DNA from: Wandonia haliotis
Lineage (GTDB): Bacteria; Bacteroidota; Bacteroidia; Flavobacteriales_D; Crocinitomicaceae
Length of the DNA stretch: 64,000 nucleotides
Direction of reading: 5' to 3'
Assembly: GCF_039523435.1 (NCBI RefSeq)
Contig: NZ_BAAAFH010000007.1
Span: 186,001 to 250,000, forward strand
Under the pieces are notes generated by a model. That model made no database searches and had not been told where the DNA came from. It was given only the letters and a program-made list of their open reading frames with translations. Of the stretch, positions 45,945-55,188 are shown one piece after another. The stretch's first letter is position 1. Each line of letters begins with the position of its first letter. Both the position numbers and the translations under genes were made by a program.

Positions 45945-47324
45945 TTACTTTCCGATACAAAACTTAGAAAAAATAGACCCCAATAAGTCATCTGTTGAGA
46001 TTTCGCCTGTAATGGAACCCAGATGGTGAATTGCCTGACGGATATCCATTGCAACAAAATCGCCTGTGATTCCATTTTCCAATCCTTCCAGAACTTTTAA
46101 CAGATCTGAATGGGCTTTTTGAAGCGCATCAAAGTGACGTGAATTCGTGACAATTACATCTTCCTCTCCTACTCCGCTGATTGTAACTGATTCCCGAAGT
46201 CGTCCGAGCAGTTCTTCCAGGTTGGAACGTTCCTTTGCAGAGATAAATACAGGACTGTACTCCGCTAAAAAGTCAAAAGCTTCGGATAATAGATCCCGCT
46301 TATTAACTATAACGATGAGTTGCTGCCCTTCGTTCAGGTAATTACTCCTGAAATCAGTAAGTTCATTCAACGTTGCTTCCGCATTTGTATTTCTTTCGTC
46401 CAACAAGTATAAAACGATCAGGGCTTCTTTCGCTTTTTTATATGAGCGTTCAATCCCCATGCTCTCCACTACATCCTCTGTTTCACGCAACCCGGCTGTA
46501 TCAATAAAACGATAACTGATCCCGTCCAGAACGATTTCATCTTCAATGACATCTCTTGTCGTTCCGGCAATATCTGAAACGATCGCTCTTTCCTCGTTCA
46601 ACAACACGTTCAACAAGGTACTTTTTCCTACGTTGGGGGCACCTACAATGGCAACAGGAATGCCATTCTTAATCGCATTTCCGGTTGAAAAAGATTCTTT
46701 TAGGCGAGCTACTACTGATATAATTTCCCGAACCAAATTGTTCAATTGTGTTCTGTCTGCGAACTCCACATCTTCTTCTGAAAAATCCAGTTCCAGTTCA
46801 ATCAATGAAGCAAACTGAATTAATTGTTCACGAAGTTGTTGCAATTCACGGGAAAATCCTCCCCGCATCTGTTTCATAGCCAACGAGTGTGCCATAGAGG
46901 AACGGGAAGCGATCAAATCAGCAATTGCTTCTGCCTGGACCAAATCCATCTTACCGTTCATGTAAGCACGCATGGTAAACTCTCCCGGGTCGGCCATACG
47001 ACATCCGTTTTCGAGTAAGAGTTGTAAAATCTGCTGCTGGATATATACCGAACCATGACAGGCTATTTCTGCTGTTGCTTCACCTGTAAAGGACTTCCCT
47101 TTTTGAAGTACCGTAACCAATACCTCATCAATTAACTGCCCGTCTGCAGATTTTATATACCCGAAATGAGCCGTATGAGAAGTTTTACCGGTAAGATCTT
47201 TACTGAAAACTCCTGAAGTTATTTCCAGCGCTTTTGGTCCGGAAACACGTATAACAGCAATAGCTCCCATACCGTTTGCTGTCGAAAGCGCGCAAATTGT
47301 ATCTGCATTTTCCCCGAAATTCAT
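45945..47324 (-). CDS. mnmE: tRNA modification GTPase MnmE
   Basis: With MnmG it installs the carboxymethylaminomethyl group on U34 of tRNAs reading NNA/NNG codons. In order: the folate-binding N-terminal domain (DTICALST, then GSVYIQQQIL and GEFTMRAYMNGKMDLVQAEA), a helical domain, and the G domain with GAPNVGKST (228-236), DTAG and NKRD. The C-terminal CIGK motif (456-459) carries the catalytic Cys. All marks are intact. The -7 box is only 4 bases from the start codon, pointing to a leaderless or nearly leaderless mRNA. Confidence 0.96.
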   Translation of the reverse strand: MNFGENADTICALSTANGMGAIAVIRVSGPKALEITSGVFSKDLTGKTSHTAHFGYIKSADGQLIDEVLVTVLQKGKSFTGEATAEIACHGSVYIQQQILQLLLENGCRMADPGEFTMRAYMNGKMDLVQAEAIADLIASRSSMAHSLAMKQMRGGFSRELQQLREQLIQFASLIELELDFSEEDVEFADRTQLNNLVREIISVVARLKESFSTGNAIKNGIPVAIVGAPNVGKSTLLNVLLNEERAIVSDIAGTTRDVIEDEIVLDGISYRFIDTAGLRETEDVVESMGIERSYKKAKEALIVLYLLDERNTNAEATLNELTDFRSNYLNEGQQLIVIVNKRDLLSEAFDFLAEYSPVFISAKERSNLEELLGRLRESVTISGVGEEDVIVTNSRHFDALQKAHSDLLKVLEGLENGITGDFVAMDIRQAIHHLGSITGEISTDDLLGSIFSKFCIGK

Positions 47325-47328
47325 AGTG

Positions 47329-47363
47329 CAAAGATAAGACGACTAATGATACTACTTTGCAAA
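47329..47363 (-). promoter_or_regulatory. Promoter of mnmE
   Basis: On the minus strand, TTTG, 23 bases, then TATCTTTG, whose last base is 5 positions before the A of the mnmE ATG. The 23-base spacing is at the upper limit of the consensus. Confidence 0.55.
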
Positions 47364-47394
47364 ATTGACGAACAAGTTCTCTCCTTGCAACCGT

Positions 47395-48180
47395 TTATTG
47401 AACAGTAATCGTTTTCCGGTGAACAGAGTGTGCACTAAAATATCCCAGTGCATTAGGAGAGAAAGGAGAAACCGGGTTAGCCGGAGTGGCAGAAACAGCT
47501 GAGTTAATTGTTCCGTTAAGCGATCGCAAATATTCGTAATTCGTTTTATCAATATTTTGTAAAATCACTTCAACCACATCCCCCGTTGTCAGCGAATCAT
47601 CGCCAAAGAAAAACAACGGAACCTCCATGTCCCCTCCTTCTGCCAGCATATCAGACACGACATTAATACCATCATCAGGCTCTCCGTTTCGCACATACAG
47701 AACCCGGTAATAGTTCTCCACATTCGGATCATCTGGAAATAGAACTGTAAGGTACCTGAATGGTCCGAAAAGTCCCTGTTCAACAAGAACGGTATCTATT
47801 TCCGTTAACAAAGGCATTACCGAAGTACTTTCATACGATTCGCCTTCCACGTCGATGGTTAAGGTATAAGACTTTCCAGGAACTCCCGTAATTGTAGTCA
47901 TTTCATACGTTCCGGGAGACACTTCGTTCAAAACTTCCGTTGCTCCGTCGCTATCAATAATTGTAACCACAGCTCCACTCACTCCCGGAAACGAATTGGA
48001 TTCATCAAAATTCACTGTTTTTGTCAATCGCACCTGATAGGGGCCACCCTCATCGTGTATATTCGATTCAATTACCAACAATGGATCCGAATCATTCAAG
48101 TCGATATCAATTACTTTTTCGCAAGCTACAAAAGGTAGTACTAACCCGGCTGCAAGTATATTTCGAAAGATCGTTTTCAT
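47395..48180 (-). CDS. DUF4249-family lipoprotein, TonB receptor partner
   Basis: 261 residues with a lipoprotein signal (LVLPFVAC) and the family start EKVIDIDL. LLVIESNIHDEGGPYQVRLTKT and the VSGAVVTIIDSDG strand follow. DUF4249 proteins are found beside TonB-dependent receptors in Bacteroidota and are thought to sit on the outer membrane as accessory binding proteins. The gene lies 11 bases downstream of the receptor gene, so they form one transcript. Substrate unknown. Confidence 0.88.
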   Translation of the reverse strand: MKTIFRNILAAGLVLPFVACEKVIDIDLNDSDPLLVIESNIHDEGGPYQVRLTKTVNFDESNSFPGVSGAVVTIIDSDGATEVLNEVSPGTYEMTTITGVPGKSYTLTIDVEGESYESTSVMPLLTEIDTVLVEQGLFGPFRYLTVLFPDDPNVENYYRVLYVRNGEPDDGINVVSDMLAEGGDMEVPLFFFGDDSLTTGDVVEVILQNIDKTNYEYLRSLNGTINSAVSATPANPVSPFSPNALGYFSAHSVHRKTITVQ

Positions 48181-48191
48181 AGGGTAAAGAA

Positions 48192-50513
48192 TTAAAATTT
48201 AAAGTTATAGGTAATGGAAGGAATGATTTTGAACAGTGATGTCTGAACAGCCTGTGTTTTTGACGGATCATTCGGATCTTCTTCGAATGTTATGGTAAAT
48301 GCATTTTCTCTTGCATACAGGTTATAAAAAGACAAGTTCCAACTTGACTCAAAGCGTTTTCTTTTCTTTCCGTCAAAAGTAATCCCCAGATCCATTCTGT
48401 GGTAATCCGGCATTCGGTAGGCGTTTCGTTCGGTATAGTAATTCACTACCTGTCCCTGAATTTCATATTTTCCGCTCGGGAAGGTCACCGCGTTTCCAGT
48501 ATAATATACCCAGGTAGCTGCCACACTCAGTCTTGGCAAAATCTGATACATCAGGACAATGGATATGTCATGCGTACGATCCTGTCTTGCGGGATAGTAT
48601 TCATCATTGTTAATTCCTTCGATCTTTTTCTCTACGCGAGACAGTGTATACCCTACCCAACCGGTTATTTTTCCAACTTTTTTCCGGAACAAAAACTCAA
48701 TACCGTAAGCACGTCCTGTTCCCGTCAAAAGCTGAGATTCTACGTTTTCTCCAAAATCTAACTCAGCTCCGTCCTTATAGTCGATCTGGTTTTGCATCCA
48801 CTTGTAGTAAGTTTCAACAGACAGTTCCAGCTTATTTGACAGGAAGTTTCTGAAATACCCCAGAGACACCTGGTCAGAAATTTCTGGGCGTACGTTGTAA
48901 CTACTCGGAATCCAGAGATCAGTGGGACTACCTGTCGTAGAATTCGACAGAAGATGCAGGTTCTGTGTATTTCTTCCATAGAATGCTTTCAGGGAGTTCT
49001 TCTCCGAAAGTAACAGATTGATCCCCACTCTTGGCTCAATATTAACATAGGTTTTTCCAAATTCCGCATTCCCCAAACGAGTTGTATCGGTCACATTTCC
49101 GGCTTCATTGTAACTATAAAAGTCTCCTCTTCCAACCAGTGTAAACGTCGATAATCGTGCACCGTATTCGAAACCAACCCGTTTGAAAGGTTTCCACTCG
49201 TGACTTATGTAGGCGGCATTATCCCATGCATATCGATTATTCTCTTTCGAGTTAGCTATCGGTTGGTTTTCAAGTGCCAGTTTACCGGGTAGAATACGGT
49301 GGAAAATGGAGTTAATTCCGAATTTGATTTTATTCTCCGAATTGATAAAATATTGAAAATCCTGTTTCAGGTTATAATTCTGGATTCGCGAAACAATTTC
49401 AGCATTGTTTCCGGCAAAATCAATAGACACTTTATAATTATACTCACTAAAGATAAAAGTCGTATTGGAAAACAGCTTCTCACTCACCAGGCTATTCCAG
49501 CGTAAAGTTCCCGTTGCGTTCCCCCAGTCCAGTCCAAAGACTTTCTGAAAGCCCAGTACATCTCTTCCGAAATAACCCGAAAGATAAATCCTGTTCCGCT
49601 CATTGAGTTTATAATTTGCTTTCAGGTTGAGGTCATAAAAGTACAATTGTGAATTTTTCAGGCTTTCTTCCCGGGATAGTTTTAGGAACAAATCCGCGTA
49701 TGTTCTTCGTCCTGCAATACTGAAAGAACCTTTATCCTTTACAATCGGACCTTCTACATTAAGGCGGGCCGAAATCAAACCGATTCCACCACTTACTCCG
49801 AAACGTTTCATATTTCCATCCTTCATCCGTACATCCAGTACCGAGGCAAGACGTCCTCCAAACTCCGCCGGCTGAGTTCCTTTGTACAAGGTAACATCTT
49901 TGAGCGCATCTGAATTGAATACGGAGAAAAAGCCCAAAAGGTGAGAGACATTGTATACCGTTGCTTCATCCAACAAAATCAAGTTTTGGTCTGCAGCTCC
50001 TCCCCGAACGAAAAAACCACCGGTTCCCTCTCCGCCATTCTTTACTCCCGGCCGGAGTTGAATGGTTTTCAGGACATCTTTTTCTCCCATTAAAACAGGG
50101 ACTTTATTAATCTCCCGCATGTCCAGTTTGTCCACTCCCATTTGGATATCGGTTACATTCTGATCCTGGCGTTCTGCTTCAACCACAACTTCATTCAACG
50201 TTGTGTTATCTATCAAATTAAAATCCAAACGCTTATCCTCTGTCAGCAGAATAGTATCTTCGACTGTAACAAATCCTACAAACTGAACAGCTATCCTGTA
50301 TTCACCCTCTGGTAAGGTAATCGAAAAGAAACCGTAGGCATTTGTAGCTGCGCCCGTATTTTCAAGATCGAGAATCCGTACGGTTGCTCCAATTAGTTCT
50401 TCTCCCGTTCCTCCATCCCGAACGTAACCACTAAGCGTATATTTATCTTGTGCTGAAACAGTTGTTAAACATAATAGCAGTGTAAAAACTACTAGTAGAG
50501 TAAATTTGTTCAT
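48192..50513 (-). CDS. TonB-dependent outer membrane receptor
   Basis: 773 residues. A signal peptide (MNKFTLLVVFTLLLCLTTVSAQ) is followed by a carboxypeptidase-regulatory-like beta-sandwich (about 22-105, with LSGYVRDGGTGEELIGATV). A plug domain (about 110-230, with GGFFVRGGAADQNLILLDEATVYN) comes next, then a 22-strand-type barrel ending in a terminal Phe (IPSITYNFKF). It imports an unknown ligand using energy from TonB-ExbBD. There is no SusD gene; the DUF4249 lipoprotein is its partner. The -7 box is at 50530-50537. Confidence 0.93.
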   Translation of the reverse strand: MNKFTLLVVFTLLLCLTTVSAQDKYTLSGYVRDGGTGEELIGATVRILDLENTGAATNAYGFFSITLPEGEYRIAVQFVGFVTVEDTILLTEDKRLDFNLIDNTTLNEVVVEAERQDQNVTDIQMGVDKLDMREINKVPVLMGEKDVLKTIQLRPGVKNGGEGTGGFFVRGGAADQNLILLDEATVYNVSHLLGFFSVFNSDALKDVTLYKGTQPAEFGGRLASVLDVRMKDGNMKRFGVSGGIGLISARLNVEGPIVKDKGSFSIAGRRTYADLFLKLSREESLKNSQLYFYDLNLKANYKLNERNRIYLSGYFGRDVLGFQKVFGLDWGNATGTLRWNSLVSEKLFSNTTFIFSEYNYKVSIDFAGNNAEIVSRIQNYNLKQDFQYFINSENKIKFGINSIFHRILPGKLALENQPIANSKENNRYAWDNAAYISHEWKPFKRVGFEYGARLSTFTLVGRGDFYSYNEAGNVTDTTRLGNAEFGKTYVNIEPRVGINLLLSEKNSLKAFYGRNTQNLHLLSNSTTGSPTDLWIPSSYNVRPEISDQVSLGYFRNFLSNKLELSVETYYKWMQNQIDYKDGAELDFGENVESQLLTGTGRAYGIEFLFRKKVGKITGWVGYTLSRVEKKIEGINNDEYYPARQDRTHDISIVLMYQILPRLSVAATWVYYTGNAVTFPSGKYEIQGQVVNYYTERNAYRMPDYHRMDLGITFDGKKRKRFESSWNLSFYNLYARENAFTITFEEDPNDPSKTQAVQTSLFKIIPSITYNFKF

Positions 50514-50529
50514 TTGAATTTAGTTTTCT

Positions 50530-50537
50530 CAAAAGTA
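50530..50537 (-). promoter_or_regulatory. Promoter -7 box for the TonB receptor gene
   Basis: TACTTTTG on the minus strand, 16 bases before the start codon. No -33 box at the usual distance. The divergent promoter for the S41 protease lies about 230 bases away; the intervening bases are AT-rich with no gene visible. Confidence 0.4.
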
Positions 50538-50764
50538 TTACAAATGAAAGGACAATAAGTTTGCCCAATGTGAATTTTACATGAATGGTAAGCAAGAAGT
50601 ATGACCGGAAAACACTATTTATAGTAATCTGAGTAGTAATTGATTCCAAACTACATTTTTAACAAATTCTTATAAACAAATCATTTACAACAAAATAAAC
50701 AATATACTATATTATTATAATCCTAAAAGCGATATAACAGCTAAACAGTTCCTCATTTTATGAT

Positions 50765-50772
50765 TACCTTTG
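50765..50772 (+). promoter_or_regulatory. Promoter -7 box for the S41 protease gene
   Basis: TACCTTTG, matching TAnnTTTG. If used, transcription would begin near 50776, which rules out a TTG start at 50770 and leaves TTG 50794 or ATG 50836. Confidence 0.5.
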
Positions 50773-50793
50773 CATTTTTTATTGGAAACTGTT

Positions 50794-52836
50794 TTGAATT
50801 TACCAAACTTTATCACCCCACTTCTAACTACCTGCATGCTACTATTTATTGCTGCCGGAAGTTTCTATTCGCAATGCGCGAAAATAACCCCTTTACTGGA
50901 ACTCTTCGAGCAGGAACATTACTCGAAACAGCCAATTACAGATTCTCTTTCTGAAAAAATAGTGGATCGTTTTATTGATTTGTTAGATGAAGAAAAAAAG
51001 TTCTTTACAGAGTCAGACCTCCGTACGATCAAAGATTCATACCCTTCAGAGTGGTGGAAGGATGATGATCAGTTTTGTGAATTTCTGAGACAGACAGAAT
51101 CGATATACGAAGATCGAATTCAACTTATTGACTCACTTTTACCTGAGCTTATAGCCCCTGTTTCCTTTGAACAGAACAATCAGATTTATACGCGAATTGC
51201 TTTCAGAAAAGCATTCCCAAAAGACCTGAAAGAATTACAAGTAAGATGGCAACAACGTGGGAGTCTTCATATACTATACTCCCTGTTTGAAACGGATTCG
51301 ATTCCTACAGAAACTGAAATTACAGCAAAAAAGAACCAGTTCATTACCAGTACAAGGTGTCGTTTAAAACTATTACTGACACCTGATGAAGGATTGTCCA
51401 ACAGTATTCTGAATCTCTTTTTCAATGCGATCACTACTACCTATGATCCGCATTCCAGTTATTTCAATATGACTGAGATGAAGATTTTTGAAGAAATGTT
51501 GTCAACCGAAGTTGAAGGTTTCGGAATTTCAATCGACAAGAATCAGAAAAACGAAATTATTATTTCGCACATTGTTCCCGGGTCATCTGCCTGGCAATCG
51601 GGTAACATTAATGAAAATGATAAGATTACACAGTTAATCGCCGAATCGGATACACTGGATTTACAATGCCTGTCAGTAACCGGAATTTTCAAAAAACTCA
51701 GCGCGACTGATATCCGTAAAATAGAGCTTACTGTCGAAAAAAATGATGGCAGTACAGAAAGTATTACTTTAAAAAAGGGAAAACTCGAATCGGAAGACAA
51801 TACGATCAATAGCTACATCCTAGATAATGGTTCCGGAAAAATTGGTTTCATAATGATCCCCTCTTTTTATACTTCCTGGAGTTTTGAAGATTGGAATGGG
51901 TGTGCCAATGATGTCGCTAAAGAAATTCTCAAGCTTAAATCGGACGGTATCGAAGGGATTATTCTTGATCTCCGTTATAATGGAGGCGGTTCCATGAAAG
52001 AAGCTATTGATTTTGCAGGAATTTTTATTGATCACGGACCGCTGACAATGTTAGCAGATTCTGAAAAGAATGTAGTCGTAATGAAAGATTTCAACCGCGG
52101 ACTTGCATACGACGGACCACTTGGGATTTTAATAAACGGAAGTTCGGCTTCGGCATCCGAGGTCCTTGCCGGGGCTCTTCAGGATTATAACCGGGCGATT
52201 ATCATCGGAAGTTCTTCCTTTGGAAAAGCTTCCATGCAAAGCATCCGACCTGTTGTATTTGACGATGACCACGAAGGATTTGTTAAGTTAACGCTGAGCC
52301 AGATCTTTCGGTTAAATGGGATTTCGTACCAACAAAAAGGTATTCAACCGGACATTGAACTCTTTAGCATGTGGGAAGGATTTCACACAAGAGAAAAGGA
52401 TTTACTAAATTCCATTTATCCGGATTCGATTGATAAAAAAGTTACGTTTTCTCCCTTCCCGCCTCTTCCGGTGAAAGAGTTGCAGGAAAAAAGTTCGAAA
52501 CGACAAAATAACAGTACAATCGTTGCCTATCATAAAGAAGTAAATGAGGCCATGCTACAATTTCGTAACATTGAACAAATACCACTCAGTTTCGACGGGT
52601 TTAAAAATTACTATTCGCACATTGAACAACTTGATTCTCTACTCAACACCTCTCCGGAGGTTGAAGATACTTCTTTCAAAGTTTCAAATCACCGATTTGA
52701 CGAAACACTATTCCTGTTTAATTCGGAGTTGGAAGAACAGAATAAATTAACCCGGGAGGAACTAAGTTCCGATATTTCTATTCGGGAATCCTATGCAATT
52801 TTAGTCGATTACATACAATTAATAAAAGCCAAGTAA
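50794..52836 (+). CDS. C-terminal processing protease (S41, Tsp/Prc-like)
   Basis: A periplasmic serine protease with a Ser-Lys dyad. I choose TTG at 50794, which gives a signal peptide (MNLPNFITPLLTTCMLLFIAAGSFYSQ) and lies just after GGAAA; ATG at 50836 would leave a short signal with no basic residues. A Prc-like N-terminal helical domain (VDRFIDLLDEEKKFFTESDL) is followed by a PDZ domain (EGFGISIDK, IVPGSSAWQSGNINENDKI). The protease domain has LRYNGGGSMKEA, NGSSASASEVLAGALQDYNR (Ser) and SSFGKASMQ (Lys). It is followed after 3 bases by the 52840 gene. Confidence 0.9.
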   Translation: MNLPNFITPLLTTCMLLFIAAGSFYSQCAKITPLLELFEQEHYSKQPITDSLSEKIVDRFIDLLDEEKKFFTESDLRTIKDSYPSEWWKDDDQFCEFLRQTESIYEDRIQLIDSLLPELIAPVSFEQNNQIYTRIAFRKAFPKDLKELQVRWQQRGSLHILYSLFETDSIPTETEITAKKNQFITSTRCRLKLLLTPDEGLSNSILNLFFNAITTTYDPHSSYFNMTEMKIFEEMLSTEVEGFGISIDKNQKNEIIISHIVPGSSAWQSGNINENDKITQLIAESDTLDLQCLSVTGIFKKLSATDIRKIELTVEKNDGSTESITLKKGKLESEDNTINSYILDNGSGKIGFIMIPSFYTSWSFEDWNGCANDVAKEILKLKSDGIEGIILDLRYNGGGSMKEAIDFAGIFIDHGPLTMLADSEKNVVVMKDFNRGLAYDGPLGILINGSSASASEVLAGALQDYNRAIIIGSSSFGKASMQSIRPVVFDDDHEGFVKLTLSQIFRLNGISYQQKGIQPDIELFSMWEGFHTREKDLLNSIYPDSIDKKVTFSPFPPLPVKELQEKSSKRQNNSTIVAYHKEVNEAMLQFRNIEQIPLSFDGFKNYYSHIEQLDSLLNTSPEVEDTSFKVSNHRFDETLFLFNSELEEQNKLTREELSSDISIRESYAILVDYIQLIKAK

Positions 52837-52839
52837 ATT

Positions 52840-53874
52840 ATGAAAAGTTCATTTTTTTCTACGGCGGTTTTTGTTACCGCTATCTCCTGCAACAGTCTCT
52901 TTGCGCAGGACAACGGTGCTGTAGAGCACCTAAACACTCTTAACAGTATCAATAACCCGATTACTACCAAAACCTGGGAATACACCAGTGCAGTAGCGAA
53001 GGACAAAGGAGCTCGAAAAATTGATAAAAAGAGAAGTAGTTTGATTAGTGAAATGAATGGAGCCATTCAACACGTTAAAAACACGCCTGCTTATAAAGGT
53101 GATGCTTCCTACCGCGACTCAGTTGTTGCTTTCCTTGAAATGAACAAAGCTGTTCTCGTTGACGATTACTCTAAAATTGTTGATATGGAAACTGTAGCAG
53201 AAGAATCGTATGATTTAATGGAAGCGTATCTGAAGGTACAGGAAATTGCGAATGAAAAAATGCAACAGGCTTCTGATCGTTTGAATAATCAGCTTCATGT
53301 TTTCGGAGAAAAATATGACATTCAGATTATCGAAGGAGAAGCTTCCAAAATGTCATTGCGTGTAGCCCAGGCAAACCGTATGTGGAAGTACTACAACGAA
53401 GTCTACCTGATTTTCTTCAAGCCTTACAAGCAGGAAGCTTATTTCATGGATGCTGTACAAAGAGGAGATGTAAATGCCATGGAACAAAACAAAAATTCTC
53501 TTGCTGAGTTTGCAAAGGAAGGACTTGAAAAACTTAAATCGATCAGCAACTTTGATGGTGATGCTTCACTAAAAGAAAGTTGTATAGCTATTCTTGAATT
53601 TTATCAGGAAGAAGCTGAGAAGCATTTCCCTGTTTTAACGGATTTCTATCTTAAAAAAGAACTATTCGAAAAAACGCAGCAAGCCTTTGAAAAGCTATCC
53701 AAGAAAGAACAGACCAAAGAAGCTATTGAAAAATACAATGCAGCGATTACCGATTACAACAATAGCACACAAAACTATAATGCAACCAATGAGAAGTTAA
53801 ACAGTATGCGTTCAAAACAATTGGACAACTGGAACAAATCAACTTCCCGTTTTACGTCAAAGCACGTGAAGTAA
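52840..53874 (+). CDS. Exported helical protein, possible LIC11966-type surface protein
   Basis: 344 residues. A signal peptide (MKSSFFSTAVFVTAISCNSLFAQ) is followed by a mostly helical body with an acidic-basic pattern. The end is a long amphipathic coil (TKEAIEKYNAAITDYNNSTQ) and basic tail. It resembles, from memory, the LIC11966 family of surface proteins, but I am not sure. It is translated right after the S41 protease and could be its substrate, inhibitor or cofactor; that is inference from position. Confidence 0.65.
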   Translation: MKSSFFSTAVFVTAISCNSLFAQDNGAVEHLNTLNSINNPITTKTWEYTSAVAKDKGARKIDKKRSSLISEMNGAIQHVKNTPAYKGDASYRDSVVAFLEMNKAVLVDDYSKIVDMETVAEESYDLMEAYLKVQEIANEKMQQASDRLNNQLHVFGEKYDIQIIEGEASKMSLRVAQANRMWKYYNEVYLIFFKPYKQEAYFMDAVQRGDVNAMEQNKNSLAEFAKEGLEKLKSISNFDGDASLKESCIAILEFYQEEAEKHFPVLTDFYLKKELFEKTQQAFEKLSKKEQTKEAIEKYNAAITDYNNSTQNYNATNEKLNSMRSKQLDNWNKSTSRFTSKHVK

Positions 53875-53899
53875 TAGGAATTCAGAATTTACAATGCAA

Positions 53900-53934
53900 A
53901 CAGCCCGTAGAAAAATCTACGGGCTGTTTTATTT
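53900..53934 (+). terminator. Intrinsic terminator after the S41 protease run
   Basis: A perfect 12-bp stem (ACAGCCCGTAGA / TCTACGGGCTGT), loop AAAA, then TTTATTT. Confidence 0.9.
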
Positions 53935-53962
53935 CCTCAAGTTTCATACAAAGTGTAATCAA

Positions 53963-53991
53963 AAAAGGCTACCGCGATGCGATAGCCTTTT
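53963..53991 (-). terminator. Intrinsic terminator of the OmpA-family gene
   Basis: The arms AAAAGGCTA / TAGCCTTTT enclose a loop that can itself pair (CGCGATGCG). It lies 21 bases after the minus-strand stop at 54012. Confidence 0.75.
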
Positions 53992-54011
53992 AGTATCTAA
54001 AAGTCTGGAAT

Positions 54012-55178
54012 TTATTTAATCACTCTAAACTCTACTCTTCTATTCTTGGCCTGTTTCAATTCGTCATCCGAAGTTTCAGAACTATCCGAAGGCTTGCGAT
54101 CTCCACTATCTGAACCAACCAGACGAAGATCATTAACTCCCTGTTCCATCAGGTATTTGATCACAGCGTTGATACGCTTCTGAGAAATCCCTTTGAAAAC
54201 TCCCGGTTTCTCTTCTTCCATTGCTGTTTCTTCAACATCAGAGTGTCCTTCTATTTTCAAACGCATAGATGGATTTTCTTCCATAAGTTTAACAAGACGA
54301 TCCAGGTCACGTTTTGCTGCTCCTGTAACCATATCCTGACCGAAACCAAAGTAGATCGTACTCGCTTCTACTTTTTCCTCGAGCGTCATGTTATCACGGA
54401 AGTAATCACTTTTTGAGAAGATTACCGTCGATCCGAAATCTATTCCCTTATCAACTCCGCAATCACATTTTTCGTCATTCCCCAATAACTGTACAGATAC
54501 GTTATCCAGATAATAGTATGCCGAAATTGTCTGCGTACCTCTTACTCCTGCTGCTTTCTTAACGCGCTCAGTTCTTGTATCCTCATTACTCTTGAAGTTT
54601 CCTATTGTAATGAATTTCTCTCCTCCCTCAGCAGTATAGGTTCCACATACACGATCCCAACCGAAAGTAGCATTGAAAATCTTGTTTTCCCAATCCACTA
54701 CGTGTGATTCATCAATAATCGATGTTTTCTCACTCGTACCAAACTCTTTTTTACTGAAATTCGCAGCAATATTATTGGATGCGTATTTAGAAAGCTCAGC
54801 AAGAGAAACGTAGAATTTAACACAATACTTCATCCCTTTTTTCATCGGGGAAGAAAGCTTGGTTGTTACGTAAGTTCTTGGTAATTTATTGTTGTGCGAA
54901 TACGTTATAATCCCAGCGTAGTTTGATCCTTCATTAGCAATCTCTCCTCCGTATGGGTTATTTTCCGTATCTACATCCGGTACTTTTTTACTTGGAACGA
55001 AAACATCTGATTTTGCCCCGGTAGGATGTGTCCACCCAACCGCATTCTGGATAGATCCTAACTTCTTGACCGTTTTATCAATCGATTCAAAACCTCCGTT
55101 TTCTACAAGATTTTCACCTTCCTGTGCCAGTAGTCCAAAAGCGACGAACATAGGAAGAGTCAATATCAGTTTTTTCAT
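54012..55178 (-). CDS. OmpA-family outer membrane protein with N-terminal lectin-like domain
   Basis: 388 residues. A signal peptide (MKKLILTLPMFVAFGLLAQ) leads into an N-terminal beta-sandwich (about 24-235). It begins NLVENGGFES and contains GWTHPTGAKSDVF and YYYLDNVSVQLL, as in carbohydrate-binding-like domains that precede OmpA in many Bacteroidota proteins. The C-terminal OmpA domain (about 265-388) has STIYFGFGQDMV, RLKIEGHSDVEET, ISQKRINAVIKYL and KNRRVEFRVI, and binds peptidoglycan. It probably ties the outer membrane to the cell wall. It lies 10 bases after hemE. Confidence 0.88.
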   Translation of the reverse strand: MKKLILTLPMFVAFGLLAQEGENLVENGGFESIDKTVKKLGSIQNAVGWTHPTGAKSDVFVPSKKVPDVDTENNPYGGEIANEGSNYAGIITYSHNNKLPRTYVTTKLSSPMKKGMKYCVKFYVSLAELSKYASNNIAANFSKKEFGTSEKTSIIDESHVVDWENKIFNATFGWDRVCGTYTAEGGEKFITIGNFKSNEDTRTERVKKAAGVRGTQTISAYYYLDNVSVQLLGNDEKCDCGVDKGIDFGSTVIFSKSDYFRDNMTLEEKVEASTIYFGFGQDMVTGAAKRDLDRLVKLMEENPSMRLKIEGHSDVEETAMEEEKPGVFKGISQKRINAVIKYLMEQGVNDLRLVGSDSGDRKPSDSSETSDDELKQAKNRRVEFRVIK

Positions 55179-55188
55179 AGTTCAAATT

